Shown here: piece after piece, positions 8,241 to 17,039 of the stretch | Numbering within the stretch: position 1 is the first letter of the stretch | Layout of the letters: every line of letters starts with the position of its first letter | Assembly: GCA_964572225.1 (NCBI GenBank) | Contig: CAZNFR010000031.1 | Span: 1-38,380, forward strand | DNA: 38,380 nucleotides | Source: CAZNFR01 sp964572225 | GTDB taxonomy: Bacteria; Bacteroidota; Bacteroidia; Bacteroidales; GCA-2748055 | Direction: 5' to 3' | Translations under genes and position numbers: made by a program | The notes under the pieces: generated by a model | Seen by the model: only the letters and a program-made list of their open reading frames with translations | What the model was told of the DNA's origin: nothing | Databases searched by the model: none

Positions 8241-9116
8241 TTACCGAATGAGTTCAAGGCTTTTTTCAATTGCGTCTGACAGGAAATCGGCTGCAATTTC
8301 ACACTGGGTTTTCAACGATTTTGAATCGGTTATCCGGCCTAATTCCAGGATGGCACCCTTATAGCCAGTGGTAATCCATTGTCCATGCTTAAGTTCGGGA
8401 AAAGTATCCGGATAATGGATCCGGTTTGCAGACCAGTGGTTTACATAAAAATACGGCTCATTGCATAGTTCATCGGGCATGGCAAGACCGATCCCTACGG
8501 TAGCGTTGTAGTCGCCAGAATCGTCAAATCCGGTATAAAGGATTGCGCCGGTATCAAAGTGATGGGGCCAGACAAGGATCTCTGAGGTAAACTTGAAAAT
8601 CCTTCCAAAGAAACGCAGCAGGTACTTTGCATTGGAACGGATATCCGCATGTGCCTGAAAGATTTGGGGATCCTTGATCTCAAATTTTGCACCCTGTCCG
8701 ACAGGATGATCCGGGATATCAAAATGGAGGTCCATTTTCATAAGAATGGTATCCACTCCGTGGGTCATAAGTTCCTTCCGAAGAAAATCGAAAGCTTCTT
8801 CTTTGGTCCTTCCTTTCAGGCTGAACTTACCCAGTGAAGTGAGTCTCAGGTTCAGGATATGGAGGTTCAGGTTAACAATATCAAGGGCGACCCGGGTATC
8901 TCTGTCCCCCCTGATCCGTCGACCCACCAGAAATTTACGGGTCGATGAATATTCCATGGCCGAGTGACTGTCATCTTCGCGCGGGTCAACTAGATAATTA
9001 CCTGCCATTGCCGGAAGCTGGGCAGCATGATGACAGATCTGCAAGGTCTCCTTAAATTCGGATGCATTAAGAGGATCCAGTTTTATCCATTTTTCGGTGA
9101 GTGTTGTGGTATTCAT
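8241..9116 (-). CDS. Conserved protein of unknown function, partner of the EgtD-like gene
   Basis: This is a soluble protein of about 291 residues with no signal peptide or membrane segment. I start it at the ATG at 9116 (MNTTTLTEKW); an ORF start at 9167 adds 17 poorly convincing residues. Recognisable stretches are VALDIVNLNLHILNLRLTS, an FLRKELMTHGVDTI segment, LVWPHHFDTGAILYTG and a second-half region with ATVGIGLAMPDEL and YFYVNHWSANRIHYP. The WPHHFDTG motif resembles DUF5996-type proteins, but I would not assign it firmly. The conserved His-His-Phe-Asp and Asn-His-Trp clusters could bind metal or ligand. It lies 165 bp downstream of, and in the same direction as, the EgtD-like methyltransferase, which suggests a shared pathway. 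Confidence 0.62.
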   Translation of the reverse strand: MNTTTLTEKWIKLDPLNASEFKETLQICHHAAQLPAMAGNYLVDPREDDSHSAMEYSSTRKFLVGRRIRGDRDTRVALDIVNLNLHILNLRLTSLGKFSLKGRTKEEAFDFLRKELMTHGVDTILMKMDLHFDIPDHPVGQGAKFEIKDPQIFQAHADIRSNAKYLLRFFGRIFKFTSEILVWPHHFDTGAILYTGFDDSGDYNATVGIGLAMPDELCNEPYFYVNHWSANRIHYPDTFPELKHGQWITTGYKGAILELGRITDSKSLKTQCEIAADFLSDAIEKSLELIR

Positions 9117-9281
9117 GATGGTATGTTTTAGCTGAGGGCAACCAACCCCTTTGGGGTTAAGCCTCAAAGGATGACCAATTTACTAAATTATGCCATGTGA
9201 GTCAATGGTCCGGCTACCTTGCGGAATCAGGATTCATTGATTCAGGAAAGGGAATAAAACGGATTCGAACCCAAGGATGAA

Positions 9282-10268
9282 TTATATTTTCTCCCAAAGG
9301 CTATTGACAAAATAGCCCCTGGAATCCCAATAGTCCCTTACAATCCGGTAGCCGGTTCTTTCCGCCAGCTTATGAATGTCGCCAGGGGTGAATTTTATGG
9401 ACATTTCCGTACATATAGCTTCCCAGCGCTCAAAATGGTAGGTTTTATCCAGTGCTCCGAAGTGGACAGATTGCTTTTCCGTACTTACAAGGTAAGACTT
9501 TGCAGCCTTATCGACAGGATTGTATACCGGAGTATGAATAAACCCTTTCACATTGAAATCTGCATCCAGTTCCCGGTTAAAGCGATGAAGCAGGTTAAGG
9601 TTAAAATCACGGGTGATTCCTGCTTCGTCATTGTATGCCTTCAGTATTACTCCGGGGTCTTTTACCAGGTCAAAACCAGTTAAGACAAGGTCGCCTTTCT
9701 TCAGGGAGGAGGACAGGTGATTATAAAAGTTAATGGCACCTGAGTTTGTGAAGTTTCCGATATTGGAACCCAGAAATAAAACTACTTTTTTGCAAGCATC
9801 ACAAAAATTCAGATCATGAAGCACTTTGAAATAATCTCCTCTCAGCTCATTGATTTTTAGTTCGGGAAAGTTCGTTCTCATTTTTTCGACCAGGGTGGCT
9901 ATTGCCTGCTCGGAAATATCCACGGGAATATACTTGAAGGTAACTCCTATGTCCAAAAAACTTCGTATCAACAAAGAGGTTTTCAGTCCGTCACCTGCAC
10001 CCAGTTCCACCAGATCCAGTTTATTCTCTTCCTGAAAAACATCCCTAAGAATCGACTCACTCTGATCCCGGAAAATTTCATACTCACAATCGGTCAGGTA
10101 ATACTCCGGCATTCTCATAATGGCAGCAAAAAGCCGGCTCCCCTGATTATCATAAAAATACTTTGAGGGAATAAATTTGGGATCTGAAGACAAACCCTGG
10201 TCAATCTCATTTTTATAAGTCTCCGTGATAACCGTAGTTTCCTGCATAACGCTTAGCTTAGGATTCAA
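9282..10268 (-). CDS. EgtD-family SAM-dependent methyltransferase (L-histidine N-alpha-methyltransferase type)
   Basis: At 328 residues it has the EgtD family length. It shows the N-terminal FIPSKYFYDNQGSRLF segment, EYYLTDCEYEI with the substrate-binding Tyr region (55-65), the SAM-binding motif LVELGAGDGLKTSLL (86-100), FLGSNIGNF (165-173) with the conserved Asn172, and TEMSIKF (287-293). The last supplies the Glu-x-Ser pair (Glu288, Ser290) that contacts the histidine amino group in EgtD. In ergothioneine biosynthesis EgtD trimethylates histidine to hercynine. No EgtB, EgtC or EgtE gene is visible here, so hercynine or another betaine may be the end product, or the remaining genes lie elsewhere. 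EgtD activity itself is inferred from motifs. Confidence 0.83.
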   Translation of the reverse strand: MNPKLSVMQETTVITETYKNEIDQGLSSDPKFIPSKYFYDNQGSRLFAAIMRMPEYYLTDCEYEIFRDQSESILRDVFQEENKLDLVELGAGDGLKTSLLIRSFLDIGVTFKYIPVDISEQAIATLVEKMRTNFPELKINELRGDYFKVLHDLNFCDACKKVVLFLGSNIGNFTNSGAINFYNHLSSSLKKGDLVLTGFDLVKDPGVILKAYNDEAGITRDFNLNLLHRFNRELDADFNVKGFIHTPVYNPVDKAAKSYLVSTEKQSVHFGALDKTYHFERWEAICTEMSIKFTPGDIHKLAERTGYRIVRDYWDSRGYFVNSLWEKI

Positions 10269-10442
10269 AAAAACAACAATAAGGTATTCCTATAGTTCGA
10301 AAAAACCAAATTAATCTTACAGTCTCCTTGCAGAAAGCAGGGAGAAACAAGAACAGGCATCCGTTGGTGATTTTCTCATCCTTACCAAATCTTTCAGGAA
10401 AAAAAAGGAAAAACATTAACTTTAGGGCCAAAGAATGCCTGA

Positions 10443-12596
10443 ATGTACCGATTACCCATCACCCTTCTCCTTGCGATATTTTCGTATGTATTTGTTTTTG
10501 CTACCGAGGCTGTCAAAGCGGTTTATGCACCCGTTCCCCCGGTAATTGACGGACGGACGGATGAGCCGGTTTGGGAAAATGCCGGGAGGGTATCCGAATT
10601 CTTCCAGCGGGAACCCTATGAAGGCAGGCCGGTAACAGAAAGAACGGAGTTCCTGATCCTATACGATGAAGAGAATCTCTACATCGCAGCCCGATGCTTC
10701 CATAAGGATCCGGGCGATATTATTTCCCGTGAACTGGCCAGAGATGTCAATCTGGGATTTGAGGACCGTATCCAGATCATTCTGGACACGTATCTGGACG
10801 GACGAAACGGATACTGGTTTCAGATCGGACCCAGGGGAAGCATTGGGGATGCCCTGGTAAGCGAAAACGGTCGGGGATTCAATAAAGCCTGGGACGGGAT
10901 CTGGGATGGCAGAACCACGATCCATGAGCAGGGTTGGGATGCTGAGATAGTGATCCCGTTCAGGATCCTTGGCTTCAATCAAAATCGCGATACCTGGGGA
11001 ATCAAGCTCATCCGGAACATTAAAAAACGATCCGAGTCTTCCTATTGGCCCAGAACCACCGTAGATGCCGAACGATTTCAGATTTCAGATGCAGGAAGGT
11101 TAACCGGCCTTAAAAATATGAGTCAGGGGATCGGTCTCGATATCGTTCCTTATTTCACTTTCGGATCCTCTAAAAGTCCGGAGCCGGAAGTAGATTACCC
11201 CGCCAATTTAGGTGGGGATATTTTCTATCAGGTCACCCCTTCCCTGAAGGCAGCCCTGACCATCAATACGGATTTTGCTCAAACCGAAGTGGATGCCCGG
11301 CAAATTAACCTAACCCGCTTCAGCCTTTTTTTCCCGGAAAAAAGGGATTTCTTTCTTGACGGAGCCAATTATTTCAATTTCGGACTCACGGGCGACAGTG
11401 AAAATCCCATGCAGAATAAGCTTATCCCCTTTTTCTCCCGCAGGGTGGGCCTGAACAGCGAAGGGAATCCGGTTCCGGTGGAATACGGAGGGAAATTCAC
11501 CGGACAGGCGGGAAATTGGAACATAGGAATGCTGCATATCAAAGACCGAAATGAATGGGATAATCCGGGGTACTCGGTTGCCAGAGTTTCCAGAAATCTG
11601 GGAAAACAATCCTATATTGGTATTATTGGTACGAATGGCAATGCCCTTTCGACCGACAACAACTCCACTGCCGGTATGGACCTCCAACTGGCAACTTCCG
11701 AGATAGGTGGAAGTAAAACATTGGTTTTCAGTTTATACGGCTTGCGATCCTTTACAGATACCCTACATGACCAGGAGGGTTCCTGGGGTGCCGAGATCAA
11801 TTATCCCAACGATTTTCTGAATATCCGTGCCGGAGTTATGGAAATCGGACAAAACTTCAATCCCGGACTCGGCTTCGTACCCCGCAAAAATATCCGCAAT
11901 CTGTATGGTGAAGCAGAGATCGGATTAAGACCGGAGAAGTACGGACTGCTCAGGGTCCGAAGCGGAGTTGATTACCTTTTTGTTCATGAACTGGGCAGTG
12001 GATCCCTCCTTACCTACGAGATTGATGCAGGGATCCTTAAGCTGGATTTCCTCTCGGGAGATGAAGTAAGGTTTTCCTGGGCGTTTCAGTATGAGAGGTT
12101 GCTGGAGGATTTCCCCATATTCGGAAACATTACCATTCCTGAAGGAGAATATAATTTTAATGAATATGAAATCAGTCTCAGATCGGCGAGACAGAGGGAT
12201 CTGTGGGGTGAAATCGATTTTTCTTCCGGAAGCTTTTACACGGGAAACCGCACAGGAGTTGAGATCCGAACAGGTTTTCAGGTTGCCCCCCCGTTGTTTG
12301 TCGGATTTGAATCCCTGACAAACAGGGTTGATCTTCCGGAAGGGGATTTCGTGGCCCGGGTGTACCGGATCAATTTGAATTTTCTATTTACACCACGAAT
12401 CACCTGGTACAATTTTGCACAGTACGATAATGTTTCAGAGCGAATGGGGATTCAATCGCGCTTTCAATGGATCCTTAAACCCGGTCGGGAAATATTTCTG
12501 GTCTGGAACTCCCCAACCCTCAGTAACCCTCTGGAAAGATTTCGGGTGGAAGACTATGAAGCCCGCGCAAAAATTAAGTATACACTTTCCTTTTAG
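10443..12596 (+). CDS. DUF5916 outer-membrane protein with N-terminal CBM9-like domain
   Basis: The 717-residue protein has a signal peptide (about 1-20, ending VFVFA). Residues about 28-200 form a family-9 carbohydrate-binding-like sandwich: PPVIDGRTDEPVWENA, TEFLILYDEENLYIAARC, and RDTWGIKLIRNIKKRSESSYWP at its end. Residues about 225-717 match the DUF5916 barrel region (NTDFAQTEVDARQINLTRFSLFFPEKRDFFLDG is diagnostic in pattern) and finish in a terminal strand ending YTLSF. Such proteins are common in Bacteroidota and are presumed to be outer-membrane located; their function is not established. The gene is divergent from the EgtD-like gene and stands alone. Confidence 0.85.
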   Translation: MYRLPITLLLAIFSYVFVFATEAVKAVYAPVPPVIDGRTDEPVWENAGRVSEFFQREPYEGRPVTERTEFLILYDEENLYIAARCFHKDPGDIISRELARDVNLGFEDRIQIILDTYLDGRNGYWFQIGPRGSIGDALVSENGRGFNKAWDGIWDGRTTIHEQGWDAEIVIPFRILGFNQNRDTWGIKLIRNIKKRSESSYWPRTTVDAERFQISDAGRLTGLKNMSQGIGLDIVPYFTFGSSKSPEPEVDYPANLGGDIFYQVTPSLKAALTINTDFAQTEVDARQINLTRFSLFFPEKRDFFLDGANYFNFGLTGDSENPMQNKLIPFFSRRVGLNSEGNPVPVEYGGKFTGQAGNWNIGMLHIKDRNEWDNPGYSVARVSRNLGKQSYIGIIGTNGNALSTDNNSTAGMDLQLATSEIGGSKTLVFSLYGLRSFTDTLHDQEGSWGAEINYPNDFLNIRAGVMEIGQNFNPGLGFVPRKNIRNLYGEAEIGLRPEKYGLLRVRSGVDYLFVHELGSGSLLTYEIDAGILKLDFLSGDEVRFSWAFQYERLLEDFPIFGNITIPEGEYNFNEYEISLRSARQRDLWGEIDFSSGSFYTGNRTGVEIRTGFQVAPPLFVGFESLTNRVDLPEGDFVARVYRINLNFLFTPRITWYNFAQYDNVSERMGIQSRFQWILKPGREIFLVWNSPTLSNPLERFRVEDYEARAKIKYTLSF

Positions 12597-12901
12597 ACAA
12601 TAATTTTGAACTTATCCTGGTTTAATTTAGAAATTATCCCTACCTTCTTTTAAAACTTAACAATTATTTCACGTGTGAACCTGAAACATCGAAGATGAAT
12701 TGACGTACCTGAAATGGATTGTTGTGGTATTCCTTCTTTCTTTTCAACGTGAAGATTGCTTTTTTTAAGGTTGCCGCGAGTTGATTTTGTGAAATTCAAT
12801 TCTGAAGGGGCCGGGTCCGAATGGACAGTCCCTTACCTAAAACTAAAACCGCCAGAACTCTTTTAGAAAATTTTGGTCAAACTAAACCAAACAGGTTAAT
12901 T
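12597..12901. other. 305-bp intergenic region with two TTCAC/GTGAA-type palindromes
   Basis: No credible gene lies between the DUF5916 gene and the WecA-like gene. The open frame from 12821 has no domain character before the ATG at 12902. Two small palindromes stand out: TTCAC-GT-GTGAA at 12668-12679 and TTCA-ACG-TGAA at 12742-12752. They may be sites for one regulator, but nothing links them to a specific factor. Confidence 0.4.
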
Positions 12902-13999
12902 ATGGAAAAATTCTTTCTGTACTTCGGATCAATATTGCTTTCTTTCCTGGTGACTGCCGGGGCTATTCCCCTCATTGTGGTTACGGCGAGGAAAAGGAAT
13001 CTGGTGTATGCTCCAAATCAACGATCTGCCCATCAGGTTCCGGTACCTGCCCTTGGAGGAATTGCCATTTTTGCCGGAATTATCTTTTCCATTGCCTTTA
13101 CCAACGGAATATTTGGCGAATTCAAATACGTTATGATCGCTGCCGCAAGCATGATCTTTCTGTTGGGTTTGTTCGACGACCTGTTTACCCTTAAAGCAGG
13201 AAAAAAACTGCTGGTAATCGTGCTGATCTCCCTGATGTTGGTTTACCATCCGGAATTCAGGATCAATAACCTGCATGGATTTTTGAACATCAATGATATC
13301 CCCGTGTGGTTGAGTGTAATCGTTTCCTTCTCGCTTTACATATTTCTCATCAATGCCATAAATCTGATTGACGGAATAGACGGACTCTGCGCAGGATTGG
13401 GAATTCTTATCCTCGGGATCTTTTACTTTCTATTCATCTTCTATACGAACGATTCAATTATTATCCTGATTGCCAGCATAATAGCAGCTTTATTAGGTTT
13501 CATTGGCTATAACATAGGCGGAAACCGTCTAAAGATATTCATGGGTGATACCGGTTCTCTTCTCCTGGGATTTTTCCTGTCGGTCATCGTAATTTTCTAC
13601 CTGAACAAAAACCCGGAAAGTCATTTTCAGAACAAGTATTTTTCTCCCCTTATCGCATTTTCCATGTTTATTGTTCCGGTCTTCGATACCCTGCATGTGT
13701 TCATAAAAAGAATGCTCAAGGGCAAATCCCCGTTTTCGCCCGACAAAACCCATATTCACCACACCTATCTGAATCTGGGATTAACTCATGTTGAGACCAC
13801 ACTGGTATTGTCGGGCTATACCCTCTTCTTCTTCATCCTGAATTTCCTTCTGGTGGACCGGATCAATCAAAACCTGCAACTAGGGATAAGTATTCTCACC
13901 GCATTGGCTTTTTGGCACATCCCTGAGTACATCATCCTCAAGAACAAGAGAAAATATGCCGTGAAAAGGCATACTTACAAATATAAAAATGCAGCCTGA
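12902..13999 (+). CDS. WecA/TagO-family undecaprenyl-phosphate sugar-1-phosphate transferase
   Basis: The 365-residue polytopic membrane protein belongs to glycosyltransferase family 4 (MraY/WecA). It has about eleven hydrophobic segments and all the hallmark motifs: Asp92-Asp93 in LGLFDDLFTLKAGKK, NAINLIDGIDGLCAG (151-165), FMGDTGSL (213-220, Asp216) and the cytoplasmic HIHH (284-287) in DKTHIHHTYLNLG. These enzymes load HexNAc-1-phosphate from a UDP-sugar onto undecaprenyl phosphate, starting O-antigen, capsule or teichoic-type polymers. The ATG at 12902 begins right before the first helix and is preferred over 12821. No other polymer-assembly gene lies next to it, so the product glycan cannot be inferred. 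Confidence 0.9.
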   Translation: MEKFFLYFGSILLSFLVTAGAIPLIVVTARKRNLVYAPNQRSAHQVPVPALGGIAIFAGIIFSIAFTNGIFGEFKYVMIAAASMIFLLGLFDDLFTLKAGKKLLVIVLISLMLVYHPEFRINNLHGFLNINDIPVWLSVIVSFSLYIFLINAINLIDGIDGLCAGLGILILGIFYFLFIFYTNDSIIILIASIIAALLGFIGYNIGGNRLKIFMGDTGSLLLGFFLSVIVIFYLNKNPESHFQNKYFSPLIAFSMFIVPVFDTLHVFIKRMLKGKSPFSPDKTHIHHTYLNLGLTHVETTLVLSGYTLFFFILNFLLVDRINQNLQLGISILTALAFWHIPEYIILKNKRKYAVKRHTYKYKNAA

Positions 14000-14104
14000 C
14001 CGGGATCTGAGGACAGGGGTCCCCTTCCTGTTTCCAAATTTCCTGAAAGTTGTTAAATTGCCGTTTGATAAGACTTAACCTTACAAACCTGCAATTTACC
14101 TAAA

Positions 14105-16144
14105 ATGAAAATCCTTATTATTGCCATTGCATTGCTGGCCGTGCTATCCTCCCCGACGGCCTCTCCGGAAAGAGACAGTCTTTCCTGGGATCCTGATTTC
14201 AGCCTTAAATTAAAAAGACCCGTAGATACGGAAATCTCGCCAAATGGCAAATACATTGCCTATGTGGTAAGAGAGGCGGTTACCGAGGGGGAAAAATCCG
14301 AATTTCTCAGTCATATTCATGTAGCAGCGGTTGATGGGTCTTTCGATGTACAATATACCCGGGGTGACCATTCCTGCACCTCCCCGGCATTTTCACCCGA
14401 TAACCGTTACCTCGCTTTTCTTTCTTCAAGAGAAGAAAAACAACAAGTATGGCTAATGAGGGTGATGGGCGGGGAAGCCCGGAAAATTACCAATGCGGAG
14501 AACGGTGTGTCTTCTTTTCAGTGGTCACCGGATGGTAAGAAAATAGCCTTTATCATGACCGATCCCGAAACTCAGGAAGAAAAGGAAAAGAAAAAGGAAA
14601 AAAGGGATGTGGAATTTGGGGATCGCAATTATAAGTTCGCCCACCTTTATTGCATAGAGTTGAAGGATGAATCTGAAGAAATATCCGAAATAAAGCAGCT
14701 TACCTCAGGACAAATCAACATTAATCAATTTGACTGGTCTCCGGATGGATCATTGATCGTGTTCTCACACCAGCCCGATCCCACCATCAATACCGGGATG
14801 ATTGAATCGGATATTTCCATGGTACCTTCCGACTCGGGTACCATAATTCCTCTTGTGAAGAGACCAGGAGTGGACGATGGTCCGGTTTTTTCTCCCAACG
14901 GGAAAAAAATAGCTTTCGGATCTCATGGAGGAAACCCGGAACCGGTAGGACTTTCTGACATTTGGATCGTTTCTCTTTCCGGGGGCGAACCTGTTAAGCT
15001 ACTTCATACGCCCGACAGAAATTCGGTACCCATAGCCTGGTCGAAGGATGGGAAATTTATCCTGGCATCGGGTTTTATCGGCAGCAGTCAGCATCTGATC
15101 GCCATTCCGGAGAAGGGTGAATTCATTAGCGTGGTCACCCTGGGAAATCAGGTTATTTCATCGGAACATCATCAAACTCCGGAAAATTCTCACGGGGTTT
15201 GGAGCAGTTTCAGTATCAGTGAAAATACCTGGTCGATGTCGTACATATACCAGGAGCCGGAAAAGCAGGCACAGGTTTACTATACTTTCCTGAAAGCCAT
15301 TGAACCCATACAAATCTCCCATGTGAATAAAAAAATTGAGCTTCCGCCCATGGCAAAAACTGAGCTGATCCACTGGGAATCAAAAGACGGAAGGAGGATT
15401 GAAGGGTTGGTTACCTGGCCCTTGAATTATCAGGAGGGCGAGAGCTACCCCGTGATCCTGAATGTTCACGGCGGACCCTCCGGGGTATTCACACAGGGAT
15501 TTACAGGCTATTCTTCGGTCTATAACCTTCAGTACTTTGCCGAAAAAGGATACATCATTCTCCGTCCAAATCCTCGGGGAAGTACCGGTTACGGCAAAGA
15601 TTTCCGTTATGCCAACGTTCGCGACTGGGGATTCGGAGATCTGGAAGACCTCTTGTCCGGATTGGACAAACTAATTGAGGATGGGGCAGCCGATAAGGAT
15701 AATCAGTATATAATGGGCTGGAGTTACGGAGGTTATATGACCTCCTTCATGGTTACCCGTACCCGAAGGTTTAAGGCAGCCAGCATGGGTGCCGGACTCC
15801 CAAATCTGATTAGCATGACTACCACCACCGATATTCCGGATTATCTGGTAGCCCATATGGGAGGAAGAGAATTTTGGGACGATTATGAGACGTATGAAAA
15901 GCATTCGGCGGTATACCGGCTTAATGAAGTAAGTACTCCCACCCAGGTTATTCACGGCCAGAACGATCTTCGGGTCCCCTTTGATCAGGGAAGAGAGTTT
16001 TACATGGGATTAAAACGAAAAGGAATTCCTACCGAGATGATCATATTGCCCAGAACGCCTCATGGTCCGAGGGAACCGAAACTGCAAACGGCATTAAGTC
16101 CGCTGATCCATGAATGGTTCCAAACCCATAAACAACCGGATTAG
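14105..16144 (+). CDS. S9 family (prolyl oligopeptidase type) serine peptidase
   Basis: The 679-residue protein has a signal peptide (MKILIIAIALLAVLSSPTA), so it acts in the periplasm or outside the cell. The N-terminal half is a TolB/WD40-like propeller with repeated SPDGKKIAF-type blades (ISPNGKYIAYVV, WSPDGKKIAFI, WSPDGSLIVFS, FSPNGKKIAFG, WSKDGKFILAS). The C-terminal alpha/beta hydrolase has HGGPSG for the oxyanion hole, the nucleophile Ser540 in GWSYGGYM, Asp621 in HGQNDLRVP and His653 in RTPHGP. This matches dipeptidyl or acylaminoacyl peptidases, which trim short peptides. Its stop codon overlaps that of the convergent DUF2797 gene. Confidence 0.92.
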   Translation: MKILIIAIALLAVLSSPTASPERDSLSWDPDFSLKLKRPVDTEISPNGKYIAYVVREAVTEGEKSEFLSHIHVAAVDGSFDVQYTRGDHSCTSPAFSPDNRYLAFLSSREEKQQVWLMRVMGGEARKITNAENGVSSFQWSPDGKKIAFIMTDPETQEEKEKKKEKRDVEFGDRNYKFAHLYCIELKDESEEISEIKQLTSGQININQFDWSPDGSLIVFSHQPDPTINTGMIESDISMVPSDSGTIIPLVKRPGVDDGPVFSPNGKKIAFGSHGGNPEPVGLSDIWIVSLSGGEPVKLLHTPDRNSVPIAWSKDGKFILASGFIGSSQHLIAIPEKGEFISVVTLGNQVISSEHHQTPENSHGVWSSFSISENTWSMSYIYQEPEKQAQVYYTFLKAIEPIQISHVNKKIELPPMAKTELIHWESKDGRRIEGLVTWPLNYQEGESYPVILNVHGGPSGVFTQGFTGYSSVYNLQYFAEKGYIILRPNPRGSTGYGKDFRYANVRDWGFGDLEDLLSGLDKLIEDGAADKDNQYIMGWSYGGYMTSFMVTRTRRFKAASMGAGLPNLISMTTTTDIPDYLVAHMGGREFWDDYETYEKHSAVYRLNEVSTPTQVIHGQNDLRVPFDQGREFYMGLKRKGIPTEMIILPRTPHGPREPKLQTALSPLIHEWFQTHKQPD

Positions 16145-16938
16145 TAACTAAATTCGACCAGATAGCCCCCGAACTTACGGATATTGATAACCGCACCCGT
16201 TTCAAAGATCAGGTACTGCCCTTTGATCCCCATTAGGGTATCCTGAATGGCCGGGGTTTTGTCCAGGTTAAGACTTTTTACTTTGGCTGGATATTCCAAT
16301 ACCGGATACTCTAGGCGGGTAATTTCATCATCATCTGTAGCCAGGGATTGAAAGTCGGGGTGTAAGCTTTCGATGGCCCTGTCCTTTTCCCTGACCAGAT
16401 CGATGGAAAGATCAATTTTATTGGTGAGCATGTTTCTCCAGTTGGTCTTGTCATTCAGCATTCCTTTGAGGGCAACCTCAATATTTCCTGCCGTATACCG
16501 GTCGGGAGTAACTGCCAGTTTTATTGCACTCACGGCCCCCTGATCAATCCATCTTACCGGCACCTGATGATGACGGGTAACTCCGACCTTGATGCCACTG
16601 GTAAGGGAAAGATAAACGTAATGATCAATCAGACAATGATTCTTTGCGTATTCCATATCCCTGGCTATGCCTTCGTGTGCCTGACATAATTCCGGCCGCA
16701 AAACGCATTCTTCTGTTTCCGGAGCCATGGTAAAACAGGGGTAGCAGTAGCCCTGGGCAAAGGACCTGCTGGTTTCCCGTCCGCAACGTATACAATGAAT
16801 TTTATCCAGATAGTAAAGGCCTATTTCCCTGCCGAGGAGATCATTCATATGAATGCTTTCATTCCCAAGTTCAAGGTAATAATGAACCTGATCTCCAGGT
16901 TCCGATTTCATTTTCCTTAGGTTACCAGTGATCTTCAT
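16141..16938 (-). CDS. DUF2797 family protein with zinc-ribbon-like cysteines
   Basis: The 265-residue soluble protein matches DUF2797 in length and in the segments CIRCGRETSRSFAQGYCYPC and GIKVGVTRHHQVPVRWIDQGA. Cys49-x2-Cys52 and Cys65-x2-Cys68, with further Cys78 and Cys85, look like a treble-clef or zinc ribbon. The function is not established for this family. The gene is convergent with the S9 peptidase gene, the two stop codons sharing bases 16141-16144. Confidence 0.85.
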   Translation of the reverse strand: MKITGNLRKMKSEPGDQVHYYLELGNESIHMNDLLGREIGLYYLDKIHCIRCGRETSRSFAQGYCYPCFTMAPETEECVLRPELCQAHEGIARDMEYAKNHCLIDHYVYLSLTSGIKVGVTRHHQVPVRWIDQGAVSAIKLAVTPDRYTAGNIEVALKGMLNDKTNWRNMLTNKIDLSIDLVREKDRAIESLHPDFQSLATDDDEITRLEYPVLEYPAKVKSLNLDKTPAIQDTLMGIKGQYLIFETGAVINIRKFGGYLVEFSY

Positions 16939-17039
16939 ACCTGACTATTTTGATGCAGATAAAGGTAGGAAATAATTTAACGGCAGACTACCCATGGGGT
17001 TGTGTGAAACTCTCCTCATTGGGAAGGCGCGCATCCTGG

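Noticed and set aside
9144..9158. AACCCC-TTT-GGGGTT hairpin between the EgtD-like and partner genes as a terminator
   Set aside because: The stem is only 6 bp and no T run follows on the minus strand, so it does not convincingly separate the two genes.
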